This document shows, in pieces, positions 42,855 through 52,253 of a stretch of 64,000 bases of DNA. Location of the stretch: the NCBI GenBank assembly GCA_965204545.1, contig CBDBFA010000003.1:1426001-1490000 (forward strand), in the 5' to 3' direction. The stretch is from JAABVD01 sp965204545 (GTDB taxonomy: Bacteria > Verrucomicrobiota > Verrucomicrobiia > Opitutales > UBA2995). The position numbers and the translations under genes are program-made. Under the pieces are notes generated by a model, which was not told where the DNA came from, ran no database searches, and worked only from the letters and a program-made list of their open reading frames with translations. Every line of letters begins with the position of its first letter. The stretch's first letter is position 1.

Positions 42855-45800
42855 ATGAATGAAAAAAGGACAGGTTATACAAACGTAAACTCCCTGGCCC
42901 GCCGCTCGGGCGCGATGCTCCTGCTCCTGACGGGACTGCTGGGTATCTCACAGCCGACCTCGGCGCAGGATAGCGAATTCGTCAATATCTCGACCCGCGC
43001 ATATGTGGGAACGGGAGCCGAGGTCATGATCGGCGGTTTTATCATCAGGGATGGCTCCCAGCAGGTGCTCATCCAGGCGCTTGGACCGGAACTGACAAGC
43101 AGGGGCGTTTCCAATGCGCTGGCCGATCCGGTTCTCAGAGTAGTCCGAATCTCCGATGGCGTCGAACTGACGTTCAACGACAACTGGGAGGACACTCAGG
43201 GGCAATTGGTAACCGACCTTTGGGGCGGCAGTCCGAACCTGGCAACGGGCAGCTCGAGTTCGGCGGCCGTTCTCACCCTCCAACCAGGCCTCTATACCGC
43301 CCTGGTGGAAGGAAAAAATGGAACATCCGGTGTTGCCATCGTCGAGGTTTACGGGATCGATTCAGAAGGCGCCGATGGCCAGTTCGCCAATCTCTCCACC
43401 CGCGCCTTGGTGAGAACGGGAGACGAGGTCATGATTGGCGGTTTTATCATCAGGGGTGGCCCCAAAACGGTGCTGGTCCAGGCACAGGGCCCGGAACTGG
43501 CCGCTGCGGGCCTTTCCAATGTGCTGGCCGACCCGGTGCTCACCGTAATCGACAGCGACGGCGCCGAACTCATCGTCAACGACGACTGGGAGGATAGTCA
43601 GAAACAGCAAATAACCGATCTTTTGGGAGGCAATCCGAGCCTGGCCCCTGGCAGCCTCAGTTCCATAGCTGTTATCACTCTTGAACCCGGCAGCTATACG
43701 GCAAAGGTCGAAGGAAAGGATGGAGATACCGGAATTGCCATCGTTGAGGTGATTGGGGTCGATTCTGCACAGCCGAGTTTCGACGCCGAAAGTGGCCCGG
43801 GCGACCAATCCTACACCGTCGGCACAGCCATCGGGGCCCTGACGTTGCCCGAGGCCACCGGCGGCAACGGCACGCTGACCTACAGTCTTTCGCCTTCCGT
43901 CCCGGGATTGGGTTTCGACCCCACCACGCGGCGCCTTACCGGCACCCCAACGACACCAGGCGCCCACTCGATGACCTACACCGCGACCGATGCCGACGGA
44001 GACTCCGTTTCGCTCACCTTTACCATCTCCGTAACCGAGCCGGATACGCAACCGGGTTTCGCCGCCGGAAGCGGTCCGGGCGACCTGTCCTACCCCATCG
44101 ACACAGCCATCGGCACTCTGACGCTGCCCGAAGCCAGCGGCGGCAACGGCACGCTGACCTACTCGCTCACACCGAGCGTCCCTGGGTTGACCTTCAACCC
44201 CACCACGCGCAGCCTCACCGGCACGCCAACGACCCCCGGCACCTACTCATTGACCTACACCGTGACCGATGCCGACGGCGATTCCGATTCGCTCACTTTT
44301 AGGATCTATTCGGCTGACCTGGGAAGCGCGGACCGCGCGGCGCTAACGGCGTTGTACAATGCAACGGACGGGGTAAACTGGACGAAATCCGAGAACTGGA
44401 CAACAGACCTGCCGCTCGACCAATGGTTCGAGGTCATCACCGACGAAAACAACCGCGTGACAGCGATCGATCTCTCCTACAACGAGTTGAGCGGACCGAT
44501 TCCGGCAGAACTGGGTAACCTCGCTAACTTGCAATACCTGGATCTCCGTAACAACAACCTGAGCGGACCGATTCCGGCGGAGTTGGACAACCTCGCCAAC
44601 CTCGAAACCATAAACCTTGGAGGCAATCATTTCTCCGGGTGTATCCCGGACGGGTTGAAGGATGTGCCCGAAGGCGATCTCTCAACGCTCGGCCTGCAGT
44701 ATTGCGAAAGCATCGCAAGCGATCGAGCCGCTTTGGTAGCCTTGTACAACTCCAGCAACGGAGAATACTGGATCAATAACGCCAATTGGCTGACCGATGC
44801 TCCCCTCGGTGATTGGGTGGGGGTCACGACAGATACTACCGGGAGGGTGGTTCTCCTAAACCTTTCCAGTAACAAACTCAACGGGCTGATTCCGTCCGAA
44901 CTCGGCAATCTGGCCAGCTTGCAACACCTGAATTTGTATAGTAACAACCTTACAGGGCCGATCCCACCAGAACTGGGCAACCTCGCCAACCTTACGAGTC
45001 TCCGGCTCGGAAATAACCGACTTACTGGACCGATCCCACCCGAACTAGGCAACCTCGCCAACCTTACGAGTCTGTGGCTGGGAGACCGACTTACTGGATC
45101 GATCCCACCAGAACTGGGCAACCTCGACAACCTCACGGAACTCATGCTGTTCGAAAACCGACTTACCGGACCGATCCCACCAGAACTGGGCAATCTGGCC
45201 AGCTTGCAACACCTGAGTTTGTATAGGAACAACCTCACAGGGCCGATCCCACCAGAACTGGGCAACCTCGACAACCTCACGGAACTCATGCTGTTCGAAA
45301 ACCGACTTACCGGACCGATCCCACCAGAACTGGGCGACCTTGCCAATCTTACCACACTTTACCTGAACGCGAACCACCTCACTGGATCGATCCCCGGGAA
45401 CCTACAAAATCTTGGTCGGCTCGATTACTTTCAGATTGATGAGAATGATGGCCTTTGCACGCCCGGCACGCGAAGTTTCGTCGATTGGATCGAGGGACTG
45501 GACCTTTACTGGGGCCAACATTGTAACGATCGCGACGTCACCGTGCTGAAGTCCCTCTACGAAACGGCTAGCGGCGGCAACTGGTCGAACTCGGATGGGT
45601 GGAATTCCAGCGCCGCTTTGGCGGAATGGCATGGGGTTACCGTTGACTCATTGGGGCGCGTTGTGACCCTTGACCTGGCTGGAAACGGGCTGTCGGGTCG
45701 GCTACCCGCGACCTTGGGGTCCCTGACCCGTTTGACCGAGTTGCTAATCGCCGACAATGCGCTCAGCGGCAGATTGCCTCGTTCCCTGGCCGATCTCTCT

Positions 45801-46331
45801 CTGAGGAAACTAGACTACGCCGAAACCGGGTTGTGTTATCCGCCCGAGGAGTCTTTTCGCCAATTGCTGAACGGGACCGAGTCACATACGGGCACAGGTG
45901 TTCAGTGCTCACCAATCTCGGAACGAGACATCCTGGTCGAGATCTACGATGCATTGGGCGGACCGGAATGGGTGAACAACCACAATTGGCTCACGGACGC
46001 GCCATTGGGCGACTGGCATGGTGTAGAGGTGAACGACCAAGGGCGCGTTGTCGCGCTGAGTTTATACCGGAACCAATTGCACGGGGCGATTCCCCCCGTT
46101 TTGGGTAGCTTGTCCGACTTGGTGCGTCTGCAACTGGAGGGGGGGGGGACTAAGGGGCCCCATCCCGCCGGAACTGGGCGACCTTGGCAACTTGGAATAC
46201 CTGAACCTCCGGTGGAACCATCTCAGGGATACTATTCCGCCCGAATTGGGCAATCTCTCGAAACTGCGACACTTGGACCTCGAGCTAACACGGCTACGTG
46301 GTACGATTCCGCCGGAAATCGGTCGTCTTAG
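42855..46331 (+). CDS. Secreted LRR surface protein, N-terminal part of a frameshifted gene
   Basis: This 1158-aa frame starts with a signal peptide (MLLLLTGLLGISQPTSAQ near 20-37). Two tandem copies of a ~140-residue domain follow (NISTRAYVGTGAEVMIGGF ... and NLSTRALVRTGDEVMIGGF ...). Next are two He_PIG-type Ig-like domains (about 305-490, with LTYSLSPSVPGLGF and RLTGTPTTPG), then blocks of plant-type 24-residue leucine-rich repeats. Each block is led by a cap like DRAALTALYNATDGVNWTK. The LRR pattern runs up to a tract of ten G at 46139-46148, after which this frame turns into nonsense. The LRRs continue in the +1 frame into the next entry. The original product would be about 1,865 aa and end in a metzincin-like domain. 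Confidence 0.85.
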   Translation: MNEKRTGYTNVNSLARRSGAMLLLLTGLLGISQPTSAQDSEFVNISTRAYVGTGAEVMIGGFIIRDGSQQVLIQALGPELTSRGVSNALADPVLRVVRISDGVELTFNDNWEDTQGQLVTDLWGGSPNLATGSSSSAAVLTLQPGLYTALVEGKNGTSGVAIVEVYGIDSEGADGQFANLSTRALVRTGDEVMIGGFIIRGGPKTVLVQAQGPELAAAGLSNVLADPVLTVIDSDGAELIVNDDWEDSQKQQITDLLGGNPSLAPGSLSSIAVITLEPGSYTAKVEGKDGDTGIAIVEVIGVDSAQPSFDAESGPGDQSYTVGTAIGALTLPEATGGNGTLTYSLSPSVPGLGFDPTTRRLTGTPTTPGAHSMTYTATDADGDSVSLTFTISVTEPDTQPGFAAGSGPGDLSYPIDTAIGTLTLPEASGGNGTLTYSLTPSVPGLTFNPTTRSLTGTPTTPGTYSLTYTVTDADGDSDSLTFRIYSADLGSADRAALTALYNATDGVNWTKSENWTTDLPLDQWFEVITDENNRVTAIDLSYNELSGPIPAELGNLANLQYLDLRNNNLSGPIPAELDNLANLETINLGGNHFSGCIPDGLKDVPEGDLSTLGLQYCESIASDRAALVALYNSSNGEYWINNANWLTDAPLGDWVGVTTDTTGRVVLLNLSSNKLNGLIPSELGNLASLQHLNLYSNNLTGPIPPELGNLANLTSLRLGNNRLTGPIPPELGNLANLTSLWLGDRLTGSIPPELGNLDNLTELMLFENRLTGPIPPELGNLASLQHLSLYRNNLTGPIPPELGNLDNLTELMLFENRLTGPIPPELGDLANLTTLYLNANHLTGSIPGNLQNLGRLDYFQIDENDGLCTPGTRSFVDWIEGLDLYWGQHCNDRDVTVLKSLYETASGGNWSNSDGWNSSAALAEWHGVTVDSLGRVVTLDLAGNGLSGRLPATLGSLTRLTELLIADNALSGRLPRSLADLSLRKLDYAETGLCYPPEESFRQLLNGTESHTGTGVQCSPISERDILVEIYDALGGPEWVNNHNWLTDAPLGDWHGVEVNDQGRVVALSLYRNQLHGAIPPVLGSLSDLVRLQLEGGGTKGPHPAGTGRPWQLGIPEPPVEPSQGYYSARIGQSLETATLGPRANTATWYDSAGNRSS
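46139..46148 (+). repeat. Homopolymeric tract of ten G inside an LRR codon run
   Basis: The tract lies in a conserved LRR turn. With nine G the frame would read LEGGGLRGPIPPELG and carry on through the following LRRs to the protease domain. With ten it terminates at 46331. Such tracts mutate by slippage, so this may be a phase-variable switch. A sequencing or assembly error is the alternative. Confidence 0.7.
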
Positions 46332-48450
46332 CAACCTGGAATACCTGAATCTCAGCCGTAATGCTGTCGATGCAGGCACCCTAGGCGGCCCGATCCCGAA
46401 CGAGATCGGCAACCTCACCAGTCTGCTGAACCTGAATCTCAACGAAAATGAACTCACGGGCGCCGTCCCGAACGAGATTGGCGACCTCACCAACCTGCAG
46501 ACCCTGGACCTCAGCCAGAATGCGCTCACCGGTCCCGTTCCGGTGGCAATCGGCAACCTCACTAGCCTGCTGGACCTGAATCTGAGCCAGAACATCCTCA
46601 AGGGTCCAATCCCCGAAGCGATAGGCAACCTCGGTAACCTGCATACGCTGAATCTGTCCGACAACCACTTTGAGGGAACAATCCCCGTCGAAATCAGCAA
46701 ACTTTCAGAACTGCAGCACCTCTGGCTGGAACGCCTCGGCCTGGAAGGCCCCGTACCGAAGCAGTTGGGCATCTTGGAGAATCTCAGCGAACTGCGCCTG
46801 ACAGGGAACGCCGAGATGTCCGGCGCGTTGCCAACCGAACTCACAAACCTACCTCGGCTCGAAGTGCTTCTGGCGGGTGGTACCACACTCTGTGCACCTG
46901 AAGAGGGGCAGTTTCTGACCTGGCTCCGAGGACTTCCCAAGCGCCGGATCCGTTCTTGCCTCCAGCAAGTGGAAGACGCCTACCTTGTCCAAGCCATACA
47001 GTCTCGTGACTTCCCCGTGCCGCTCGTCGCGGGGGAGCCTGCGCTGTTGCGCGTCTTCGTCACGGCACAGGTCCCGAACGAGGCCGGTATTCCTCCCGTT
47101 CGAGCCGTTTTTTTCTCGAATGGATCGGAGACCTACACCGTGACCATCCCGCCCAAGCCGGGCCCGATACCGACGGCCGTGTACGAAGGATCTCTGCCGT
47201 ATTCGGCGAACATCGAGATTCCTGGATGGGTCGTGGCTCAGGGACTGGAGTTGGTGATCGAGATCGACCCGGAAGGCACACTCGATAGGGGGCTCGGCGT
47301 GGCGCGGCGCATCCCGGAATCGGGACGAATGGCGATTGACGTTCAGGCCGTTCCTCTCCTCGACCTAACCCTGGTTCCGTTTATCGTGACCACGGATCCG
47401 GACCATTCGATTGTCGATCTGACTCAGGAAATGGCGGCAGACCCGGAGAACCACGAGGTACTTTGGCCCATACGCGAACTGATGCCGGTGGCCGATCTGG
47501 AGGTAACAGCACACGCACCCGTTGAGACATCGACGGACGACTCCCACGAACTCCTTCGGCAAACCGATCTGATTCGGGTCGCCGAAGGCGGCACGGGCCA
47601 TTACATGGGAATGCTGCCCTATTTTGTCGAGGGCACAGCCTATCTCGGGGCCAGATCAAGTTTCGCGCCTACTTCTACCCCCAGGCTCATGGCGCATGAG
47701 ATTGGGCACAATTTCAATCTTCTCCACGCGCCGTGTCCGCGCGGTATCAATAGACCAGACCCTTCTTTTCCGCACCCGGGAGGTATCATAGGCGCCTGGG
47801 GCTACGATTTCCGCAATGGCGGGCGTCTTGTGGATCCGAGCACCTCGGATGTGATGGGCTATTGCGGGTACGAGTGGCCCAGCGACTACCATTTCACCAA
47901 TGCGCTCAGCTACCGGCTTTTTAATGAAAGCTCCCGTAACCCGGCTAGCCTTGTCGCTGGAAACAAATCGCTCGTGGTATGGGGCGGGGTTAACGCCGAG
48001 GGAGATTTGTTTCTTGAGCCGGCGTTCGTGATGGACGCGCCGCCGGCTTTGCCAGATTCGGTCGGCGGGTACAAACTTGTCGGGCGTATTGCCGCTGGGG
48101 CGGAACTCTTCTCGCTGCCATTTTCGATGCCGACATTGGCACACGGGGATGGCGCTTCCTCCTCATTCGTGTTTGCCCTGCCCATCAAGCCTGACTGGGC
48201 CGGCAACCTGGCGAGCATCACACTGTCCGGACCCGGCGGATCTGCCACACTCGACGGCGAAAGCAACCTCCCGATGTCAATTCTGCGCAACCCGCGGACC
48301 GGACAAGTGCGCAGTATCCTACGCGACCCGCCGCTTGAGACGCGGGTGCCTGCGGAAGGCACGGCCAGGGTGCCTGCGGACGACGAGGAAGCGGATTTCG
48401 AGGTGCTTTTTAGCCGCGGGATTCCGGACACGACAGCATGGAGGCTGTGA
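46192..48450 (+). CDS. LRR plus metzincin-like metallopeptidase, C-terminal part of the frameshifted gene
   Basis: This frame (752 aa, nominal TTG start) continues the LRRs that the upstream frame loses; in-frame LRR codons can be read back to about 46150. About nine more LRRs lead to a linker and beta-rich region (about 250-480), then the motif MAHEIGHNFNLLHAPC at about residue 500. This is HExxHxxxxxH with Asn where metzincins usually have Gly, followed by a Met-turn-like SDVMGYCGYEW. It is probably a zinc protease domain exported on an LRR stalk. It has no signal peptide of its own, so expression in frame with 42855 is needed for export. Confidence 0.8.
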   Translation: MEYLNLRWNHLRDTIPPELGNLSKLRHLDLELTRLRGTIPPEIGRLSNLEYLNLSRNAVDAGTLGGPIPNEIGNLTSLLNLNLNENELTGAVPNEIGDLTNLQTLDLSQNALTGPVPVAIGNLTSLLDLNLSQNILKGPIPEAIGNLGNLHTLNLSDNHFEGTIPVEISKLSELQHLWLERLGLEGPVPKQLGILENLSELRLTGNAEMSGALPTELTNLPRLEVLLAGGTTLCAPEEGQFLTWLRGLPKRRIRSCLQQVEDAYLVQAIQSRDFPVPLVAGEPALLRVFVTAQVPNEAGIPPVRAVFFSNGSETYTVTIPPKPGPIPTAVYEGSLPYSANIEIPGWVVAQGLELVIEIDPEGTLDRGLGVARRIPESGRMAIDVQAVPLLDLTLVPFIVTTDPDHSIVDLTQEMAADPENHEVLWPIRELMPVADLEVTAHAPVETSTDDSHELLRQTDLIRVAEGGTGHYMGMLPYFVEGTAYLGARSSFAPTSTPRLMAHEIGHNFNLLHAPCPRGINRPDPSFPHPGGIIGAWGYDFRNGGRLVDPSTSDVMGYCGYEWPSDYHFTNALSYRLFNESSRNPASLVAGNKSLVVWGGVNAEGDLFLEPAFVMDAPPALPDSVGGYKLVGRIAAGAELFSLPFSMPTLAHGDGASSSFVFALPIKPDWAGNLASITLSGPGGSATLDGESNLPMSILRNPRTGQVRSILRDPPLETRVPAEGTARVPADDEEADFEVLFSRGIPDTTAWRL

Positions 48451-48495
48451 GCGAATGCACATGGTTGGCTGAAAAACCAAAAAAAGAACGAATCA

Positions 48496-51400
48496 ATGAA
48501 AATTCTGATATATTCAACCATCCTGGCGGGGCTGATCGGGATCTCGCATCCTACCTCGGCTACCGATGGCAGGTTCGTCAATCTCTCCACTCGCGCATTG
48601 GTGGAAACGGGAGACGAGGTCATGATCGGGGGTTTTATCATCGAAGATGGCTCCCAGGAGGTGCTGATCGAAGCAATTGGACCGGAATTGGCCAACAAGG
48701 GCATAACCAATGCGCTGGCCGACCCGGTTCTCACCGTAACCAGATCAAGCGATGGTATGGTATTAATGGTAAACGACAACTGGGAGGACAGTCAGGGGCA
48801 GTTGGTATCCGATCTTTGGGGTGGCAGTCCAAACTTGGCAGCTGGCAGCGCGAGTTCTGCGGTCGTTCTCACTCTGGATCCCGGCAACTATTCGGCCAAG
48901 GTCGAAGGAAAGAATGGAACTACCGGCGTTGCTATCATCGAGGTGTATGGGATCGTTTCCCGTGGCTCGGAGAGTTCGGACCGTACAGTGTTAATGGGGT
49001 TGTACAATGCGACAGACGGGGCGAACTGGACGAGATCCGACAACTGGGGAACAGACGTGCCGCTGGATCTATGGTACGGCGTCAAGGCTGACGGAAATGG
49101 CCGCGTCACCAAGCTGAGGCTTGGCGCAAACCAACTGAGCGGGCCGATGCCTGCAGAACTCGGCAACCTCGCCTACTTGGAAAACCTGGGGCTCTCCAGC
49201 AACCAATTGAGCGGGCCAATTCCATCCGAATTGGGACAACTCGCCTACTTGGAAGGCTTGTGGCTATTCGACAACCAATTGAGCGGTCCAATTCCTGCAG
49301 AACTCGGCAACCTCGCTAATCTGGAAGTGTTGGGTCTTTTCAGTAACCAATTAAACGGACCGATTCCGGCACAATTGGGACAACTCGCTGATTTGGAAGG
49401 CATGTGGCTCTATGACAACCAATTGAGCGGTCCAATTCCAGCACAACTCGGCAACCTCGCTAATCTGGAAGTGTTGAGTCTTTTCCGCAACCAATTAAAC
49501 GGACCGATTCCGGCACAATTGGGACAACTCGGCAACTTGCAATACCTGAGTCTCCATATCAACCAATTAAGCGGTCCAATTCCAGCACAACTCGGCAATC
49601 TCACTAATTTGGAAAGGCTGGCGCTCTCCAATAACCAGCTAAACGGACCAATTCCGACAGAACTGGGTAACCTCGCAAATCTGGAAAGGTTGTATCTCTA
49701 TGAAAACCAGTTGAGCGGGCCGATTCCAGCACAACTGGGAAACCTCGCCTACTTGGAAGTGCTGAACCTATATGGCAACCAGTTAAACGGACCGATACCG
49801 GCAGAACTCGGCAACCTCGCCTACTTGGGAGTGCTGTGGCTCAATCGCAACCAATTAAGCGGATCGATTCCAGTAGAACTTGGAAATCTCGCAAACCTGG
49901 ATAGCCTTTACCTCGGTGGCAATCAGTTATCCGGTTGCATTCCCGATGGGTTACGGGACGTGGCAGAGAATGACCTCTCCAAACTTGATCTGCCCTATTG
50001 CGGAGAGGGAGGACAGGAAACAACCCACAGGGTTGGCGATACGCTAACCGACCTGCCGACGGGCTCCTGGACCCCGGACGTGACCTCGGACGGGTCGTTC
50101 AGTTCGTCCGGAGGCAACGTGACCATTCGACTCAACGATGGTGGCTTCATCGAGGAGGGCAACTTCCGTTACACCTGCCAAAGTTCCGGCGGTTGCGTGA
50201 TCGAGAACCGGGGCGTGACGTCCGGAACGATCGTTCAAACCGCGAAGGGTACGGCGCCGGGCGGCGGTGGAATGGAACCCGATACGCAGCCGAGTTTCGC
50301 TGCCGGAAGCGGCCCGGGCGACCAATCCTACACCGTCGACACAGCCATCAGCGCTCTGACGCTGCCGGAGGCCAGCGGCGGCGACGGCACGCTGACCTAC
50401 TCGCTCACGCCGAGCGTCCCGGGCTTGAGTTTCGACGCCAACACGCGCCGCCTCACCGGCACGCCAACGACCGCCGGTACCCACTCGATGACCTACACCG
50501 TGACCGATGCCGACGGCGATTCCGATTCGCTCACCTTTACCATCGCCGTGCAGGATGCCGACGATAGCGGCTCGGGTGGTAGCTTCGACCTACACAAAGA
50601 CCATTCCAATTCCCGAGGTATCGCATATGCCAACGACCGCTTCTATATCTTCAGATGGCTGGACAACAAAGTCTACGCCTATACTAGGACAGGCCAGCGA
50701 GACCCGAACAACGACTTTGATTTGACCCCCAATATCTTCGGCCCCATCCACAGATTTGCCTTCGCCAACGGGCGGTTCTATGTTTTTCACGTACATGGAG
50801 CTGATGGCAAGCTTTTCGCATATACCATAACGGGTCAACGAGACGCCTCAAGAGACCTCGAATTGCACGCAAACAATAGTTCACCGAGAGGGATCGCCTA
50901 CGCCGATGGTCGGTTTTACGTCGTCGATCAGCAAGACAGCAAGGTCTATGCTTACGCGGCCTCGGGTGATCGCGATGCTGCGGCCGACTTCGACCTCGGT
51001 AACGACCGTTTCATTTGGAGCCTCGAGGGGTTTGTCTTCGCCAACGGGCGGTTCTATGTATTGGATGGGTTAGTCGACAAGGTATACGCTTACACCGCAT
51101 CGGGACAGCGCGACGCTACAGCCGACTTCGCCTTGGCATGTGACAATGTCTGGGCGATAGGGATCGCATACGGCAACGGCCGCTTTTATGTGCTTAATTG
51201 GACTGACCGAAAGATCTACACGTATACCGGTCGAAACGCAGACCTGTCACTATGCTTCCCCATTGGTAGCAATCCGGGTAACCAGTCTTACCCCGTTGGC
51301 ATGGGGATCTCCGCATTGACATTGCCGGCGGCCCGCGGCGGCGACGGGCCGTTGATGTACAGCCTCTTGCCCGCGGTACCTGGGTTAAGCTTCAACGCCA

Positions 51401-52197
51401 CGATGCGCCGCCTGACGGGCACGCCTACCAAGATCGGCACGTACAATATGACCTACCGGGCCATGGACATCGATGGCGACACCGGTTCGCTAACCTTTAC
51501 CATCACTGTTACTGAGCCCGAGCCGGACTTAGTGGTGGAATCGGTATCGGTCAGCGACGACACGCTGAATGAGGGCGCGACGTTTACGCTGAACGCGACG
51601 GTTCGCAACTCGGGCGGTGGAGACGCCGCCGCGACGACGCTGCATTACTACGAGTCGTCCGACTTGACAATTTCCTCCGCCGACACTGCCGTTGGCACGG
51701 ACTCGGTGGGCGTGCTCGCCGCCTCGAGCACAAGCGCCGAGAGCATCCGACTGACCGCGCCCTCCTCGGACGGCACGTACTACTACGGCGCCTGCGTCGA
51801 TTCCGTGCCTGGGGAAACCGACACTGCAAACAACTGTTCCAGCGCGGTGCGCGTCACTGTGAGCGGCGGGACGGATCCGCCATCTGACGATTACACGCCG
51901 CTGGAGGGATTACGCGTTTCGCCGGGCCTGATTCGGCTTGGTATCATTTCTATCGGTGGTTGCCAATCCTTGAACAACAATAACATCAATGGTGTGACCT
52001 ATACCACACATAGTTCCAAATGGCAGCGCAGGGCCGACGCCGACTCGGCCTGGGAAGACGTGCCCGGCACTGAGAAGCAAGGCGAATTGTGTCCCTACAG
52101 CCCAACTTCTGCGGGCGAGTATCGAATTGTGGTGGATATCACCATTGATAACAGACGAGGTAGTTACTCCAGTGAGAACACGATTACAGTAAACTGA
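48496..52197 (+). CDS. Secreted multidomain LRR protein with propeller-like repeats
   Basis: This 1233-aa protein has a signal peptide (about 1-22), one copy of the ~140-residue PVC-type domain and a cap (YNATDGANWTRSDNW). Twelve LRRs of the NQLSGPIPAELGNL type follow, then a short beta domain (GDTLTDLPTGSWTPD). Next come a He_PIG domain, five repeats of about 45 residues with FANGRFYVLDG and KVYAYTASGQRDA (a likely beta-propeller), a second He_PIG domain, a CARDB-like domain (VVESVSVSDDTLNEGATFTL) and a C-terminal ~95-residue domain shared with the next gene. No catalytic motif was seen. It is probably an adhesin or binding protein on the cell surface. The gap to the preceding gene is 45 bases. 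Confidence 0.88.
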   Translation: MKILIYSTILAGLIGISHPTSATDGRFVNLSTRALVETGDEVMIGGFIIEDGSQEVLIEAIGPELANKGITNALADPVLTVTRSSDGMVLMVNDNWEDSQGQLVSDLWGGSPNLAAGSASSAVVLTLDPGNYSAKVEGKNGTTGVAIIEVYGIVSRGSESSDRTVLMGLYNATDGANWTRSDNWGTDVPLDLWYGVKADGNGRVTKLRLGANQLSGPMPAELGNLAYLENLGLSSNQLSGPIPSELGQLAYLEGLWLFDNQLSGPIPAELGNLANLEVLGLFSNQLNGPIPAQLGQLADLEGMWLYDNQLSGPIPAQLGNLANLEVLSLFRNQLNGPIPAQLGQLGNLQYLSLHINQLSGPIPAQLGNLTNLERLALSNNQLNGPIPTELGNLANLERLYLYENQLSGPIPAQLGNLAYLEVLNLYGNQLNGPIPAELGNLAYLGVLWLNRNQLSGSIPVELGNLANLDSLYLGGNQLSGCIPDGLRDVAENDLSKLDLPYCGEGGQETTHRVGDTLTDLPTGSWTPDVTSDGSFSSSGGNVTIRLNDGGFIEEGNFRYTCQSSGGCVIENRGVTSGTIVQTAKGTAPGGGGMEPDTQPSFAAGSGPGDQSYTVDTAISALTLPEASGGDGTLTYSLTPSVPGLSFDANTRRLTGTPTTAGTHSMTYTVTDADGDSDSLTFTIAVQDADDSGSGGSFDLHKDHSNSRGIAYANDRFYIFRWLDNKVYAYTRTGQRDPNNDFDLTPNIFGPIHRFAFANGRFYVFHVHGADGKLFAYTITGQRDASRDLELHANNSSPRGIAYADGRFYVVDQQDSKVYAYAASGDRDAAADFDLGNDRFIWSLEGFVFANGRFYVLDGLVDKVYAYTASGQRDATADFALACDNVWAIGIAYGNGRFYVLNWTDRKIYTYTGRNADLSLCFPIGSNPGNQSYPVGMGISALTLPAARGGDGPLMYSLLPAVPGLSFNATMRRLTGTPTKIGTYNMTYRAMDIDGDTGSLTFTITVTEPEPDLVVESVSVSDDTLNEGATFTLNATVRNSGGGDAAATTLHYYESSDLTISSADTAVGTDSVGVLAASSTSAESIRLTAPSSDGTYYYGACVDSVPGETDTANNCSSAVRVTVSGGTDPPSDDYTPLEGLRVSPGLIRLGIISIGGCQSLNNNNINGVTYTTHSSKWQRRADADSAWEDVPGTEKQGELCPYSPTSAGEYRIVVDITIDNRRGSYSSENTITVN

Positions 52198-52253
52198 CTT
52201 CGGCCGGGCGGCAAAACTTTCCCTGCTTGGCCGGACCAATTGGACACTTATTT

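Noticed and set aside
44400..46000. 72-bp tandem repeats resembling a CRISPR or satellite array
   Set aside because: They are in-frame leucine-rich repeats of 24 residues with diverged units and no spacers. No CRISPR array was found in the window.
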